Positions 27,186 through 36,836 of a stretch of DNA of 64,000 bases are shown piece after piece (the first letter of the stretch is position 1; every line of letters starts with the position of its first letter). This stretch comes from Modestobacter roseus. GTDB taxonomy: Bacteria > Actinomycetota > Actinomycetes > Mycobacteriales > Geodermatophilaceae. The notes beneath the pieces were generated by a model. The model made no database searches. It had not been told where the DNA came from and worked only from the letters and a program-made list of their open reading frames with translations. Where the stretch lies: NCBI RefSeq assembly GCF_007994135.1, contig NZ_VLKF01000001.1:3968001-4032000 (forward strand). Direction: 5' to 3'. Both the position numbers and the translations under genes were made by a program.

Positions 27186-28486
27186 GCTCCCCGGCGCTGT
27201 CCCGGCGGTTCGTGCTCGGCTACGCGGGGCTGTGGCTGCTCGGGGCCGGGTTCCTCTGGTGGCCCTGGCTGCTGGTCCGGCTGCTCCGCCGCGTCCGCAG
27301 CGCGGAGCGGCCGCCCCTGCTGCTGGCCGGGGTCGCCAGCTGCCTGGGGCTGAGCCTGCTGCTCGCCCTGGTGCAGGCACCCCCGGCCGGCCGGGTGCTG
27401 GGTGCGGTGCTGAACCTGGTCGTCTGGGTCTGCCTCGTCCTGCTGGTCGCCGCCCGTCCGTCCCGGCCGGAGCTCGCCGAGGCGGCGGCCGGGCTGGTGG
27501 GGCTGGCGCTGGTGCAGGGCGTGCTGACGGCGCTGGCCTGGGCGGTCTACCCGCGGGCCCAGGACCTCGTGTTGCCGCTGGGCCGGCTGCTGCCCGATGC
27601 GGTGCTCGCCGATCCCAGCATCGCCGCCTTCGCCCGCACCCACCTGGCCTTCCCCGACTACTTCGCGATGCCGGTCATCCGTAGCGCCGGCATCCTCGGC
27701 AACCCGACCTGGGGTGGCTCGCTCGCAGCGCTGGGCATCCTGCTGCTGCTGGTCGACCCCTTCCGCCGGCGTCGGCGGAGTGCGCGGACCTGGCTGCTGA
27801 CCGGCGCGGGGGTGCTGGTCCTCGTCCCGTCGCTGGTGCTGTCCTACTCGCGGAACACCGTGCTGGCGCTGGTGGTCGCGCTGGCCGCCGCCGGGGTGGT
27901 GGCACTGCGGCACCGGATGAGCGCGCCCGGCTTCTACGCGGCCGTCTCCCTGGCGACGGCCGCCGCGGGCGCCGTGCTGGTGGCCCTGCCGCTGCCTGCG
28001 CTGATCGCGTCGTTGAACGGCACCCGGGCAGGTTCGGCCGAGACCCGCGGGGAGATCTACCGGATCACCCTGGATCGGGTGCTCGCGGCGCCCACGCCGT
28101 TGCTGGGGTCGGGTGTGAAGGAACGGGTGCCCGGCCTGGTGGCCAGCCTCGGCAGCCACAGCACCTACCTCGGCCTGCTCTACCGCGGTGGCCTGGTCGC
28201 GCTGGTGCTGCTGCTCGTCGTCCTGGCGGCTGCGTCGTGGGCGGCCTGGCGGCGCCGGGACGGCTGGGCGCTCGCGCTCGTCGTGTTCGTCGCGGTGTGG
28301 TCGGTGGCCGAGGACCTGGACGTCGGCCACTTCGTGCCGCTGGCCCTGGCCCTGGCCCTCGCCTCGCTGCGGTCACCCGCGCCGTCTCCCCGGGAAGCGG
28401 CCCCGGCCGTCCCGGACCGCTTCGACGTCCAGCCGGTGACCACCCCGGAGCCGGCCCTGTCCCGGGCGGTCGGCCGTGGCGGGTGA
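27182..28486 (+). CDS. O-antigen ligase / Wzy-like polymerase
   Basis: A 434-residue polytopic membrane protein with about ten or eleven hydrophobic helices and a large loop in the second half. The loop contains GTRAGSAETRGEIYRITLDRVLAAP and GSGVKE...LGSHSTYLGLLYRGG, the pattern of the Wzy_C / O-antigen ligase family. It probably polymerises or ligates lipid-linked repeat units outside the membrane. GTG 27182 overlaps the stop of the glycosyltransferase gene (GTGA), and its end overlaps the flippase start by 11 bases. Confidence 0.85.
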   Translation: MSSPALSRRFVLGYAGLWLLGAGFLWWPWLLVRLLRRVRSAERPPLLLAGVASCLGLSLLLALVQAPPAGRVLGAVLNLVVWVCLVLLVAARPSRPELAEAAAGLVGLALVQGVLTALAWAVYPRAQDLVLPLGRLLPDAVLADPSIAAFARTHLAFPDYFAMPVIRSAGILGNPTWGGSLAALGILLLLVDPFRRRRRSARTWLLTGAGVLVLVPSLVLSYSRNTVLALVVALAAAGVVALRHRMSAPGFYAAVSLATAAAGAVLVALPLPALIASLNGTRAGSAETRGEIYRITLDRVLAAPTPLLGSGVKERVPGLVASLGSHSTYLGLLYRGGLVALVLLLVVLAAASWAAWRRRDGWALALVVFVAVWSVAEDLDVGHFVPLALALALASLRSPAPSPREAAPAVPDRFDVQPVTTPEPALSRAVGRGG

Positions 28487-29735
28487 GCCGGCGGTCGCCG
28501 GCGAGGACGTCCGTCCGGGGCGGGAACGGCTGTTCACCCTGCTGGACCAGGGGCTGTCCAGCGTCACCAACTTCGCGCTCTCGCTGGTCGCGGCGCGCGA
28601 GCTCGGGGTGGCCGAGCTGGGCGCGTTCGCGGTGGCGGCGGCGACCTACCTGATCGCGCTGGGGCTGGTGCGCGCAGCCTGCGGCGAGACCCTGCTGGTC
28701 CGGTACGGCGGTGCCGCGGCCGGGCAGTGGCCGGCTCTGACGCGGGCGTCCACCGGCCTGGCCGCCGGTGCGGGGTGCCTGATCGCGGTGGTGGTGGCGG
28801 TGGCCGGGCTGGTGGTGGGTGGCCGCGTGGGTCCCGCACTGCTGGGGCTGGCCGCCACGCTCCCGGCCCTGCTGGTGCAGGACGCCTGGCGGTACTGCTT
28901 CCTGGGGCGTGGCCGGGCGGGTGCGGCGGCGGCGCTGGACGGCGTGTGGGCCGTGCTGCTCGTGCCGGCGTTCGCGACGCTGCTGCTCGCCGACCGGGTG
29001 AGCGCCGGGTCGTTGCTGCTGGCCTGGGGGCTGGCGGGCGCGGCGTCGCTGCCGGTCGCGCTGGCCGTGGACCGCTCGGTGCCGGACCTGCTCCTCGGCC
29101 GGCGGTTCCTGCGCGACAACTCCCAGCTCATCCGGCGGTACTGCCTCGAGTCGCTGACCGGGTTCGGCGCCTACCAGCTGCTCGTGTACGGGCTGGCGGC
29201 GCAGTTCGGCCTCGCCCTCGCCGGCGCCCTCCGGTTGGCCACCACGGCACTGAGCCCGGTCAACGTGCTGTTCCAGGGCGCGTACACGATCGCCACGCTG
29301 CGCAGCGTCCGGCTCCGGGACCGGGGGAGCGCCGAACACCTGCGCTGGTCGGTCACCGTGGGCGCCGCGCTCGCCGTGGTCGCCGTGGTCTGGACCGCCG
29401 TGCTCCTGCTGCTGCCCTCCTCCTGGGTCGTCGGGCTGCTCGGGCCGGAGTGGCCGGAGGTCCGGGGTGTCGTCGCGCTGCTGGGCGTCTGGCTGGTGGC
29501 GATCGGGCTCCAGTCGGGAGCCGCCACCGGGCTGCACGGGTTGGCCGACTCCGGCCGGAGCCTGACCGCCCAGCTGCTGTCCGCGCCGGCCCTGCTGGTG
29601 CTCGCCTGGGCCGGGGCGGTGCTGGCCGGGGTCACCGGCGTGGCGGTCGGCTACGCCGCAGCCGGCGCCGTCTCCGGGGTCGTCTGGTGGACGCTCTACC
29701 GCCGGTCGCTGCGGCAGGGGACACGGGTCGCCTGA
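28476..29735 (+). CDS. Polysaccharide flippase, Wzx-like
   Basis: A 419-residue membrane protein with about twelve hydrophobic helices, beginning LFTLLDQGLSSVTNFALSLVAARELG, the signature start of the Wzx/MATE-like polysaccharide exporters. It should move the lipid-linked repeat unit across the membrane for the Wzy-like polymerase encoded just upstream. GTG 28476 overlaps the preceding gene by 11 bases. With the GT2, Wzy-like and Wzz-like genes it makes up a recognisable Wzx/Wzy-dependent assembly set, although the initiating phosphosugar transferase is not in this window. Confidence 0.85.
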   Translation: MAGEPAVAGEDVRPGRERLFTLLDQGLSSVTNFALSLVAARELGVAELGAFAVAAATYLIALGLVRAACGETLLVRYGGAAAGQWPALTRASTGLAAGAGCLIAVVVAVAGLVVGGRVGPALLGLAATLPALLVQDAWRYCFLGRGRAGAAAALDGVWAVLLVPAFATLLLADRVSAGSLLLAWGLAGAASLPVALAVDRSVPDLLLGRRFLRDNSQLIRRYCLESLTGFGAYQLLVYGLAAQFGLALAGALRLATTALSPVNVLFQGAYTIATLRSVRLRDRGSAEHLRWSVTVGAALAVVAVVWTAVLLLLPSSWVVGLLGPEWPEVRGVVALLGVWLVAIGLQSGAATGLHGLADSGRSLTAQLLSAPALLVLAWAGAVLAGVTGVAVGYAAAGAVSGVVWWTLYRRSLRQGTRVA

Positions 29736-29802
29736 CCACCGGAGCGTCGCTGTGCGTGGGGGAGTCGGCGGGCGGTCGGTGGTTGTCGCCAGCAACCGGA
29801 AT

Positions 29803-29870
29803 GTCACGCTGAGTGACGTCATCGACGTTCCCGGACGGGTGAACGTCAGCGCTGACGGGTGAACCTCGGC
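29803..29870. promoter_or_regulatory. Palindrome and paired 17-bp repeats upstream of pectinase gene
   Basis: In the 292-base gap before the large secreted protein, GTCAC-N5-GTGAC (29803-29817) fits the TNAC-N5-GTNA form reported for BldD. Two 17-base direct repeats beginning GACGGGTGAAC lie at 29834-29850 and 29854-29870. Read on the minus strand, their core GTTCACCCG equals the PHO-box unit seen elsewhere in this window. Regulator identities are inferred from motif shape only. Confidence 0.4.
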
Positions 29871-30027
29871 GCCGATCCCAAGTTTCGGTGACGGTGCGTT
29901 GCGTTGTGTACTGCCGGACCCGTAGCGTCCCGCCGGCATCACACAGCCCGCGCTGACCGACGGTCACCTGCGCCCGCGCTGTGGTCCGTAGCCGGGTCGC
30001 CCGGCTGGAACAGAGAAGAGCTCGTCC

Positions 30028-33000
30028 GTGATCCCAGCTGTCCGCCCGCCCGGCCTGGCCTCCCCGGCCGCCGCGGCTCTCGTGGCCGCCGCCGCCCTGA
30101 TCGGCAGCCTCGCCGTCGGCGTCCCCTCGGCCTCGGCCGCCACCGGTTCGACCGCCGTGGCCGACTTCGACGGGGACGGCACCAGCGACCTCGGCGTCTT
30201 CCGGCCTGCCGAAGGCCGGTTCCTGATCGAGGGTCAGGACGCCACCTGGTGGGGCGGTGAGGGCGACGTCGACGTCTCCGCCGACTACGACGGGAACGGC
30301 ACCACCGACATCGCGGTGTTCCGCCCGGAGACCGGGCAGTGGTTCGTCGACGGCGGCACCACCTCGTGGTGGGGCGAGGCCGGGGACGTGGCAGTGCCGG
30401 CGGACTACGACGGCGACGGTGCGGCCGAGGTCGCGGTGTTCCGCCCCTCGACCGGGCAGTGGTTCGTCGAGGGTGGCGCCAGCACGTACTGGGGCGCCCA
30501 GGGTGACGTGGCCGTGCCGGCGGACTACGACGGGAACGGCACCACCGACATCGCGGTGTTCCGCCCCTCGACCGGGCAGTGGTTCGTCGACGGCGGCACC
30601 ACCTCGTGGTGGGGCGAGGCCGGGGACGTGGCCGTGCCGGCGGACTACGACGGCGACGGTGCGGCCGAGGTCGCGGTGTTCCGCCCCTCGACCGGGCAGT
30701 GGTTCGTCGAGGGTGGCCCCAGCACGTACTGGGGTGCCCAGGGTGACGTGGCCGTGCCGGCGGACTACGACGGCGACGGTGCGACCGAGGTCGCGGTGTT
30801 CCGCCCGGAGACCGGGCAGTGGTTCGTCCAGGACGGCGCCAGCACGTACTGGGGCGGCGAGGGCGACCTCGCGCTGACCCGCGGCCTGGGCGCCCGCCAG
30901 GCGACGGCCACCACGCCGGTGGAGGACACCGAGGCCCCGGCCGCGCCCGCCGACGTCCGCACCGTGCTGGGCGACAGCTCGGTCACGGTCACCTGGGCGG
31001 CCCCCGCCGAGGACGACGTCGCCGGCCACTCCGTCCAGCGCACCGAGGCCGGTGGCGAGCCGGTCGTGCTGACCGACGCCCTGGTCGAGGGCACCTCCTT
31101 CACCGACTCCACCGCCACGGTCGGGACCCGGTACTCCTACACGGTCACCGCCACCGACACCGCGGGCAACACCTCGGCCGCCTCCGCCGCCGCCGTCGCC
31201 ACCCCGGTGGACGCCGACGTCGTCGTGGCCGCCGACGGCTCCGCCGACGCCACGACGGTGCAGGCCGGCGTCGACCTGGTGCCGAACAACGCCGACCACC
31301 GCGCCGACCCGAAGCTCGTGCTGGTCCAGCCGGGCACCTACGAGGGCCTGGTCACCTCGGGCAACCGCTACGGCGTCACGATCATGGGCGCCACCAGCGA
31401 CCCCGCCGACACCGTCGTGACCGCCGCCGACGCGGTCAACCCGACCGTCTCGCTGTCCGGTGCCGAGTGGTCGCTGCAGAACCTGACCGTGGCCAACACC
31501 AACGGCACCGGCGTGAGCGGCGCGACGGCCACCGCGCTGAAGGTCAACTCCGGTGACAAGGACGTGTTCGACAACGTCGCCTTCCTCGGCAACAAGCAGA
31601 CCCTGCAGCTGCAGACGGCGAACACCACCACCTACAGCCGGCTCTACTTCACCAACGCCTACGTCGAGGGTGGCCAGGACATGGTCCTGGGCCGCGCGGT
31701 CGCCGTCTTCGAGGACAGCACCCTCCACGTGCTCGACCAGCCCGGCGCCGCGATCACCGACTCGGCGATCAGCTCCGAGCACCCGTACGGCTTCCTGATC
31801 ACCGACAGCGAGATCGTCACCGACGGCGCCGCCGGTTCCATCCACCTGGGCCGTCCCTACCCGGCCAGCGCGATGTCCCAGGCGCAGGTGACGATCCGCG
31901 ACACCGAGCTCGGCGTGGGGATCAACACCGCCCAGCCCTGGAAGGACTGGAACGCCACCACGCCGTGGACCTCGGCGCGGTTCTCCGAGTACCAGAACAC
32001 CGGTCCGGGCGCGACGGTCAACGCCAACCGCCCGCAGCTGACCGACGAGCAGGCCGCGCAGTTCACGAAGGCCGCCTACCTCGCCGGCACCGACGGCTGG
32101 GCCCCGGTCGGGCAGCAGCTGCCCACCGAGCCGGCCGACACCACCGCCCCCGCGGTCCCCGCCGGGTTCACCGCCACCGCCGGCGACGGCCAGGTGGAGC
32201 TGACCTGGACGGCGAACACCGACAGCGACCTCGCCGGCTACGACCTCTACCGGGCCGCGGGCGGCACGGTCGAGGTGACGGCCGCGAACAAGGTGAACAC
32301 CGAGCTGCTCACCGGCTCCGCCTACACCGACCGCGCGGTGGTCAGCGGCACCGGGTACGCCTACGTGCTCGTCGCCGTCGACGCCGCGGGCAACGCGTCG
32401 GCCGCCTCGGCGACCGTCTCGGCCACCCCGACCGGTGCGGTGCTGCCGGCGCACGACCTGCTCGTCGCCCAGGACGGTTCGGGTGACTTCACCACCGTGC
32501 AGGCCGCCGTCGACGCCGCCGGCGCCGGCACGGCGGAGGACCCGGTCGTCATCGCGATCGCGCCGGGCACCTACCGCGAGCTGATCAGCATCACCAAGAA
32601 CGGCGTCTCGCTGCTCGGCACCACCGGCACCGCCACCGACGTCGTGCTCAGCTACGACAACGCCGCCGGCACCACCAACCCGGCGACCGGTTCGGCGTAC
32701 GGCACCGGCAACAGCCAGAGCGTGCTGGTCAAGGGCAACGACGTCACGATCAGCGACCTGACGATCGAGAACTCCTTCGACGAGGCAGCCTCGACGTTCA
32801 AGGACAACCAGGCGGTCGCGCTGAACACCACCGGTGACCGGCTGGTCTTCGACGGGGTGCGCGTGCTGGGCAACCAGGACACCCTGCTGGTCAACTCCGG
32901 CGACGCCAACAAGGTCGCCCGGTCCTACTTCGTGGACAGCTACATCGAGGGCGACGTCGACTTCGTCTTCGGCCGGGGCACCGCGGTGTTCGACCGCAGC

Positions 33001-35790
33001 ACGATCCACGCGCTGAGCCGGGGCAGCAGCTCCAACAACGGCTACCTCACCGCCGCGAGCACCGCGGACGACAACCGGTACGGGATCCTGATCACCAACA
33101 GCACGGTGACCAGCGACGCCCCGGCGGAGACGTTCTCCCTCGGTCGCCCGTGGCGCGGCTGGAGCGACGACTACACGAAGAACGGCGTGGAGATGCCGAA
33201 CTCGCGTGGTCAGGTCACCATCCGCGAGACCGAGCTGCCGGCCGCGATCCGGACCAGCCAGCCGTGGGCCGACATGTCCCCGAACCTGTGGACCGACGGT
33301 CGCTTCGCCGAGTACGAGAACACCGGCGCCGGTGCGACGGTGAACGACAACCGCCCGCAGCTCACCGTCGCCGAGGCCACCGAGTACACCAAGTGGGACT
33401 ACCTCGCCGGCAGTGACGGCTGGAACCCCACGGGTGCCGCGGAGCCGGCCACCGGCGACATCACCGCCCCGGCCGCGCCCGCCGGCCTCACCGCCACGGC
33501 GACCGCCGACGGCGCGACCGTCAGCTGGGCGGCGAACGGCGAGGCCGACCTGGCCGGCTACCACGTGTACCGCGCCACCGGCACCACGGTCGAGGCCACT
33601 GCGGCCAACCGGCTCAGCACCGAGCTCCTGTCGGGCACCAGCTACGCCGACGCGGCGGTCGCACCGGGCGTCCAGTACGCCTACGTGGTCACCGCGGTGG
33701 ACACGACCGGCAACGAGTCGGTGGCCTCGGCCCCGACGACGGTCACGGCCGCGGGCAAGTCGCTGCCCGAGCACGACCTGCTCGTCTCCGCCGACGGCTC
33801 CGGTGACTTCACCACGGTCCAGGCCGCGGTGGACGCGGCCGGCGCCGGCACCGCGGCCGACCCGGTCGTCATCGCGGTGACCCCGGGTGAGTACCGCGAG
33901 GTCGTCACGATGTCGCGTGACCACGTGACGCTGATCGGGACCACCGGCAACGCCGCGGACGTCGTGATCGTGGAGGACCACGCGGCCGGGACGCCGAAGC
34001 CCGACGGTTCGGGCACCTTCGGCTCCTCCGGCAGCGCGACGGTGCTGATCAAGGGCAGCGACATCACCGTCCGGGACCTCACCTTCGCCAACGACTTCGA
34101 CGAGGCGTCGTCCACGCTGTCGGCGAAGCAGGCGCTGGCCACCAAGACCCAGGGTGACCGGCTGGTGTTCGACAACGTCCGGTTCCTGGGCGACCAGGAC
34201 ACCCTGATGCTCGACTCGCCCGGCACCGGGGTGCAGGCCCGCTCCTACCTGGTGAACAGCTACGTCGAGGGCGACGTGGACTTCATCTACGGCCGCGGCA
34301 CCGCGGTGCTCGACCGGACGACGATCTTCGCGTCCACCCGCGGGAGCAGTTCGAACAACGGCTACATCACGGCGAGCAGCCTGGACAAGAGCCTCGACCA
34401 CGGCATCCTGATCACCGACAGCACGGTGCAGAGCGACGCCCCGGCCGGATCGTTCCACCTGGGCCGCCCGTGGCACCCCGGCGGCGACGTGAACGCCATC
34501 GCCCAGGTCGTCGTCCGCGACACCGAGCTGCCCGCGGCGATCAAGTCCGCGCCGTGGACGGACATGAGCGGGTTCTCCTGGACCGAGGCCCGGTTCTTCG
34601 AGTACCAGAACACCGGCCCGGGCGCCGGGGTCAACGAGAACCGCCCGCAGCTGACGGCCGCGCAGGCCGAGCAGTACACCAAGTGGGACTACCTGGCCGG
34701 ATCCGACGGCTGGAACCCCACCGGTGAGCAGGAGCCGCCGCCGTCGGACACCACCGCGCCGGCCGCGCCGGCCGGGCTCACCGCCACGGTGGCGCCGGGT
34801 GAGGTGACGCTGGACTGGGCCGACAACGCCGAGTCCGACGCCGCCGGGTACGTCGTCTACCGCGCGCTCAGCGAGACGGGCACCTACGCCCGGCTCACCG
34901 GCGAGCCGATCACCGCGTCGACCTACCTGGACACCACCGTCCCGGTCGGCTCGACCGGGTGGTACCGGGTGACCGCGGTCGACGTCACGGGCAACGAGTC
35001 CCCGGTGGCCACCGTGAACGCGACGGTGACCGAGGGCAACGGAGAGACCCGCCCGCTGAGCGTCTTCGTCATCGGTGACTCGACCGCGTCGGTGTACCAG
35101 GCCAACGAGGGCCCGCGGACCGGCTGGGGCCAGGCGCTGGGGCTGTTCACCACCGAGAACGCCACGGTGGTCGACTACGCCAAGTCCGGGGCGAGCTCGA
35201 AGGACTACTTCGACCGCGGCCTGTTCGACCGGACGCTGGCGGAGATCCAGCCGGGTGACTACCTGCTCATCTCCTTCGGGCACAACGACGAGAAGGCCGA
35301 CGACCCGAGCCGGTACACCGACCCGTACGGCACGTACCAGGAGTACCTGCAGAAGTACATCGACGGGGCCCGGGCCAAGGGTGCGACGCCGGTGCTGGTG
35401 ACCTCGGTGGAGCGGCGCCGGTTCGACGACGCGGGCGTCGCCAAGACCACCCACGGCGAGTACCCGGCCGCGATGCGGGCGCTGGGCGCGGAGCAGGGCG
35501 TGGCGGTGGTCGACCTGACCGCGATGAGCACCGACCTGTGGAACGAGCTGGGGCCGGAGGGGACGAAGGACTACTTCCTCCACGTCGAGCCGGGTGAGTA
35601 CCCGAACTACCCGGACGGTCGCGCCGACGACACCCACTTCCAGGCGCGGGGGGCGATCGAGCTGGCTCGCATCGTCGCCACGTCCCTGGCCGAGCAGGGC
35701 GTGCTGCCCGCGGGTGGCGGCTACTTCCAGCGGCTGGACGGCGCGGTCGCCGACGACGAGATCGTCTGGCCGGCCAAGCGCCCGATCTGA
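30028..35790 (+). CDS. Secreted multidomain pectinesterase (three domains) with SGNH esterase
   Basis: A 1920-residue exported protein. The signal peptide is about 1-40. Six 40-residue FG-GAP-like repeats follow (about 45-283), each with DxDGDGxxD/E loops that can bind calcium. Then four Fn3-like domains alternate with three pectinesterase beta-helix domains (about 397-685, 808-1131 and 1248-1565). An SGNH domain of rhamnogalacturonan acetylesterase type ends the protein (about 1675-1911; GDST, GHNDE, DDTHF). Pectinesterase domains 2 and 3 keep NQDTL/DQDTL and GDVDFVFG/GDVDFIYG, but domain 1 has NKQTL and GGQDMVLG, losing one catalytic Asp. Likely role: removing methyl and acetyl esters from plant pectin. 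GTG 30028 opens the signal peptide. Confidence 0.9.
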   Translation: MIPAVRPPGLASPAAAALVAAAALIGSLAVGVPSASAATGSTAVADFDGDGTSDLGVFRPAEGRFLIEGQDATWWGGEGDVDVSADYDGNGTTDIAVFRPETGQWFVDGGTTSWWGEAGDVAVPADYDGDGAAEVAVFRPSTGQWFVEGGASTYWGAQGDVAVPADYDGNGTTDIAVFRPSTGQWFVDGGTTSWWGEAGDVAVPADYDGDGAAEVAVFRPSTGQWFVEGGPSTYWGAQGDVAVPADYDGDGATEVAVFRPETGQWFVQDGASTYWGGEGDLALTRGLGARQATATTPVEDTEAPAAPADVRTVLGDSSVTVTWAAPAEDDVAGHSVQRTEAGGEPVVLTDALVEGTSFTDSTATVGTRYSYTVTATDTAGNTSAASAAAVATPVDADVVVAADGSADATTVQAGVDLVPNNADHRADPKLVLVQPGTYEGLVTSGNRYGVTIMGATSDPADTVVTAADAVNPTVSLSGAEWSLQNLTVANTNGTGVSGATATALKVNSGDKDVFDNVAFLGNKQTLQLQTANTTTYSRLYFTNAYVEGGQDMVLGRAVAVFEDSTLHVLDQPGAAITDSAISSEHPYGFLITDSEIVTDGAAGSIHLGRPYPASAMSQAQVTIRDTELGVGINTAQPWKDWNATTPWTSARFSEYQNTGPGATVNANRPQLTDEQAAQFTKAAYLAGTDGWAPVGQQLPTEPADTTAPAVPAGFTATAGDGQVELTWTANTDSDLAGYDLYRAAGGTVEVTAANKVNTELLTGSAYTDRAVVSGTGYAYVLVAVDAAGNASAASATVSATPTGAVLPAHDLLVAQDGSGDFTTVQAAVDAAGAGTAEDPVVIAIAPGTYRELISITKNGVSLLGTTGTATDVVLSYDNAAGTTNPATGSAYGTGNSQSVLVKGNDVTISDLTIENSFDEAASTFKDNQAVALNTTGDRLVFDGVRVLGNQDTLLVNSGDANKVARSYFVDSYIEGDVDFVFGRGTAVFDRSTIHALSRGSSSNNGYLTAASTADDNRYGILITNSTVTSDAPAETFSLGRPWRGWSDDYTKNGVEMPNSRGQVTIRETELPAAIRTSQPWADMSPNLWTDGRFAEYENTGAGATVNDNRPQLTVAEATEYTKWDYLAGSDGWNPTGAAEPATGDITAPAAPAGLTATATADGATVSWAANGEADLAGYHVYRATGTTVEATAANRLSTELLSGTSYADAAVAPGVQYAYVVTAVDTTGNESVASAPTTVTAAGKSLPEHDLLVSADGSGDFTTVQAAVDAAGAGTAADPVVIAVTPGEYREVVTMSRDHVTLIGTTGNAADVVIVEDHAAGTPKPDGSGTFGSSGSATVLIKGSDITVRDLTFANDFDEASSTLSAKQALATKTQGDRLVFDNVRFLGDQDTLMLDSPGTGVQARSYLVNSYVEGDVDFIYGRGTAVLDRTTIFASTRGSSSNNGYITASSLDKSLDHGILITDSTVQSDAPAGSFHLGRPWHPGGDVNAIAQVVVRDTELPAAIKSAPWTDMSGFSWTEARFFEYQNTGPGAGVNENRPQLTAAQAEQYTKWDYLAGSDGWNPTGEQEPPPSDTTAPAAPAGLTATVAPGEVTLDWADNAESDAAGYVVYRALSETGTYARLTGEPITASTYLDTTVPVGSTGWYRVTAVDVTGNESPVATVNATVTEGNGETRPLSVFVIGDSTASVYQANEGPRTGWGQALGLFTTENATVVDYAKSGASSKDYFDRGLFDRTLAEIQPGDYLLISFGHNDEKADDPSRYTDPYGTYQEYLQKYIDGARAKGATPVLVTSVERRRFDDAGVAKTTHGEYPAAMRALGAEQGVAVVDLTAMSTDLWNELGPEGTKDYFLHVEPGEYPNYPDGRADDTHFQARGAIELARIVATSLAEQGVLPAGGGYFQRLDGAVADDEIVWPAKRPI
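30160..30876 (+). repeat. Six tandem 120-bp FG-GAP-like repeats
   Basis: Six in-frame units of about 120 bases (30160, 30280, 30400, 30520, 30640 and 30760) encode 40-residue repeats with the pattern ADYDGxGxxxxAVFRPxTGQWFV. Units 2 and 4 are nearly identical, as are units 3 and 5, so a 240-base dimer was duplicated recently. Copy number is probably variable between strains. Confidence 0.9.
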
Positions 35791-35805
35791 CCCGACGGGT
35801 CCTTC

Positions 35806-35855
35806 GTCACCCGCGGGGGTGGGGCGGCAGCTGCCGACCCACCCCCGCGGGTGAC
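35806..35855. terminator. Strong intrinsic terminator hairpin
   Basis: A perfect 18-base stem (35806-35823 with 35838-35855), whose 14-base interior GCGGCAGCTGCCGA is itself nearly palindromic, so the stem extends almost to the tip. It lies 15 bases after the pectinesterase stop and before the glycosyltransferase gene. Confidence 0.85.
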
Positions 35856-35939
35856 ATCCCCGGCCGCGCAGGAGCACGGGGGCTCCGCAGCGACTGGTAT
35901 GGCTGTGCACCACAAGATCGGACGAGGCGAGGACAGCAC

Positions 35940-36806
35940 GTGCGCAGCCCGGACACCCCACCGCTCGGCTCGGTCGTCGACCTCGTCGCCGAGCGCTCCC
36001 GCCGTCGCGGCCTGCCGGTCACCCGGCCGGCTCCGGACCCCTCGGCGGACCCCGTCGCCGAGGTCGCGGAGCACCTGGCCCGGCTGCACGACACCCGGCA
36101 GCCCGTGGTCACCGTCTCCTGGGTCAACCACCACAGCGCCCTGCGGGTGCTGGACTCGGCACCCGAGGTGCTGGGGCGGCTCACCTACCTCGGTGTGGAC
36201 GGGCTCCTGCTGCGTCGCCTGCTCGGCGCGGACCTGGTGCCCCGCACGAGTGCGGACCTGGTCCTCCCGGAGCTGCTGGGCCGGCTGCGCGCGCCACGCG
36301 TCGCCGTCGTCGGCGGCCGTCCGGAGGACCTGGCGAGCCTGCGGCGCGCGGTGTCCGCGTTGCTGCCCCCGGACGGCGAGCTGGTCGCGGTCCTGGACGG
36401 CTACGCGGGCCGGCCGTCCGCGGACGAGCTGGAGGAATGGACGGCCCGGACCCGGCCGACCGTGGTCCTGGCCGGTCTCGGGGCGCCCCTGCAGGACCAG
36501 TTCGTCCTCGAGGTCGCCCGCCATCTGTCGCGTGGCCTGGTGCTCACCTGCGGTGGCTTCCTGGACCAGGTGCAGCAGGAGGGCTACTACCCCCGGTGGG
36601 CCTACCCGCTCAAGCTCAACTGGCTGGTCCGGCTGGCGCGGGAGCCCCGGCGGATGTGGCGGCGGTACTCTGTCGACGCGGTGGCGGCGTTCCGCGCGCG
36701 TTCGGTGCTGCGCGCCGGGGTCCTGGCCGCGCCGGGCTTCCAGCGGCTCCGCTGCTACGCCTGGCCGGACGCCGACCCGTGGGAGCCGGAGGCCAGCACC
36801 TCCTGA
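35940..36806 (+). CDS. WecG/TagA/CpsF family glycosyltransferase (GT26)
   Basis: A 288-residue transferase of the GT26 family, which adds N-acetylmannosamine(uronate)-type or glucosyl residues to lipid-linked precursors. Visible family features are VTVSWVNHHSALRV, LTYLGVDGLLL, RVAVVGGRPED, the VVLAGLGAPLQDQFV loop (usually GxPxQE) and LTCGGFLDQVQQ...YPLKLNWLVRL near the C-terminus. The protein is probably peripheral to the membrane inner face. It starts at GTG 35940 after GAGGACAGCAC. It belongs by function with the polysaccharide genes upstream, although the secreted pectinesterase and a terminator separate them. Confidence 0.85.
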   Translation: MRSPDTPPLGSVVDLVAERSRRRGLPVTRPAPDPSADPVAEVAEHLARLHDTRQPVVTVSWVNHHSALRVLDSAPEVLGRLTYLGVDGLLLRRLLGADLVPRTSADLVLPELLGRLRAPRVAVVGGRPEDLASLRRAVSALLPPDGELVAVLDGYAGRPSADELEEWTARTRPTVVLAGLGAPLQDQFVLEVARHLSRGLVLTCGGFLDQVQQEGYYPRWAYPLKLNWLVRLAREPRRMWRRYSVDAVAAFRARSVLRAGVLAAPGFQRLRCYAWPDADPWEPEASTS

Positions 36807-36836
36807 CCGGGCGCCGCGGCGCACCGCCGGACGACG

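Noticed and set aside
24742-36806. Polysaccharide region as a horizontally acquired island
   Set aside because: GC content and codon use look the same as the flanks by eye, and no integrase, insertion sequence or tRNA junction bounds it.
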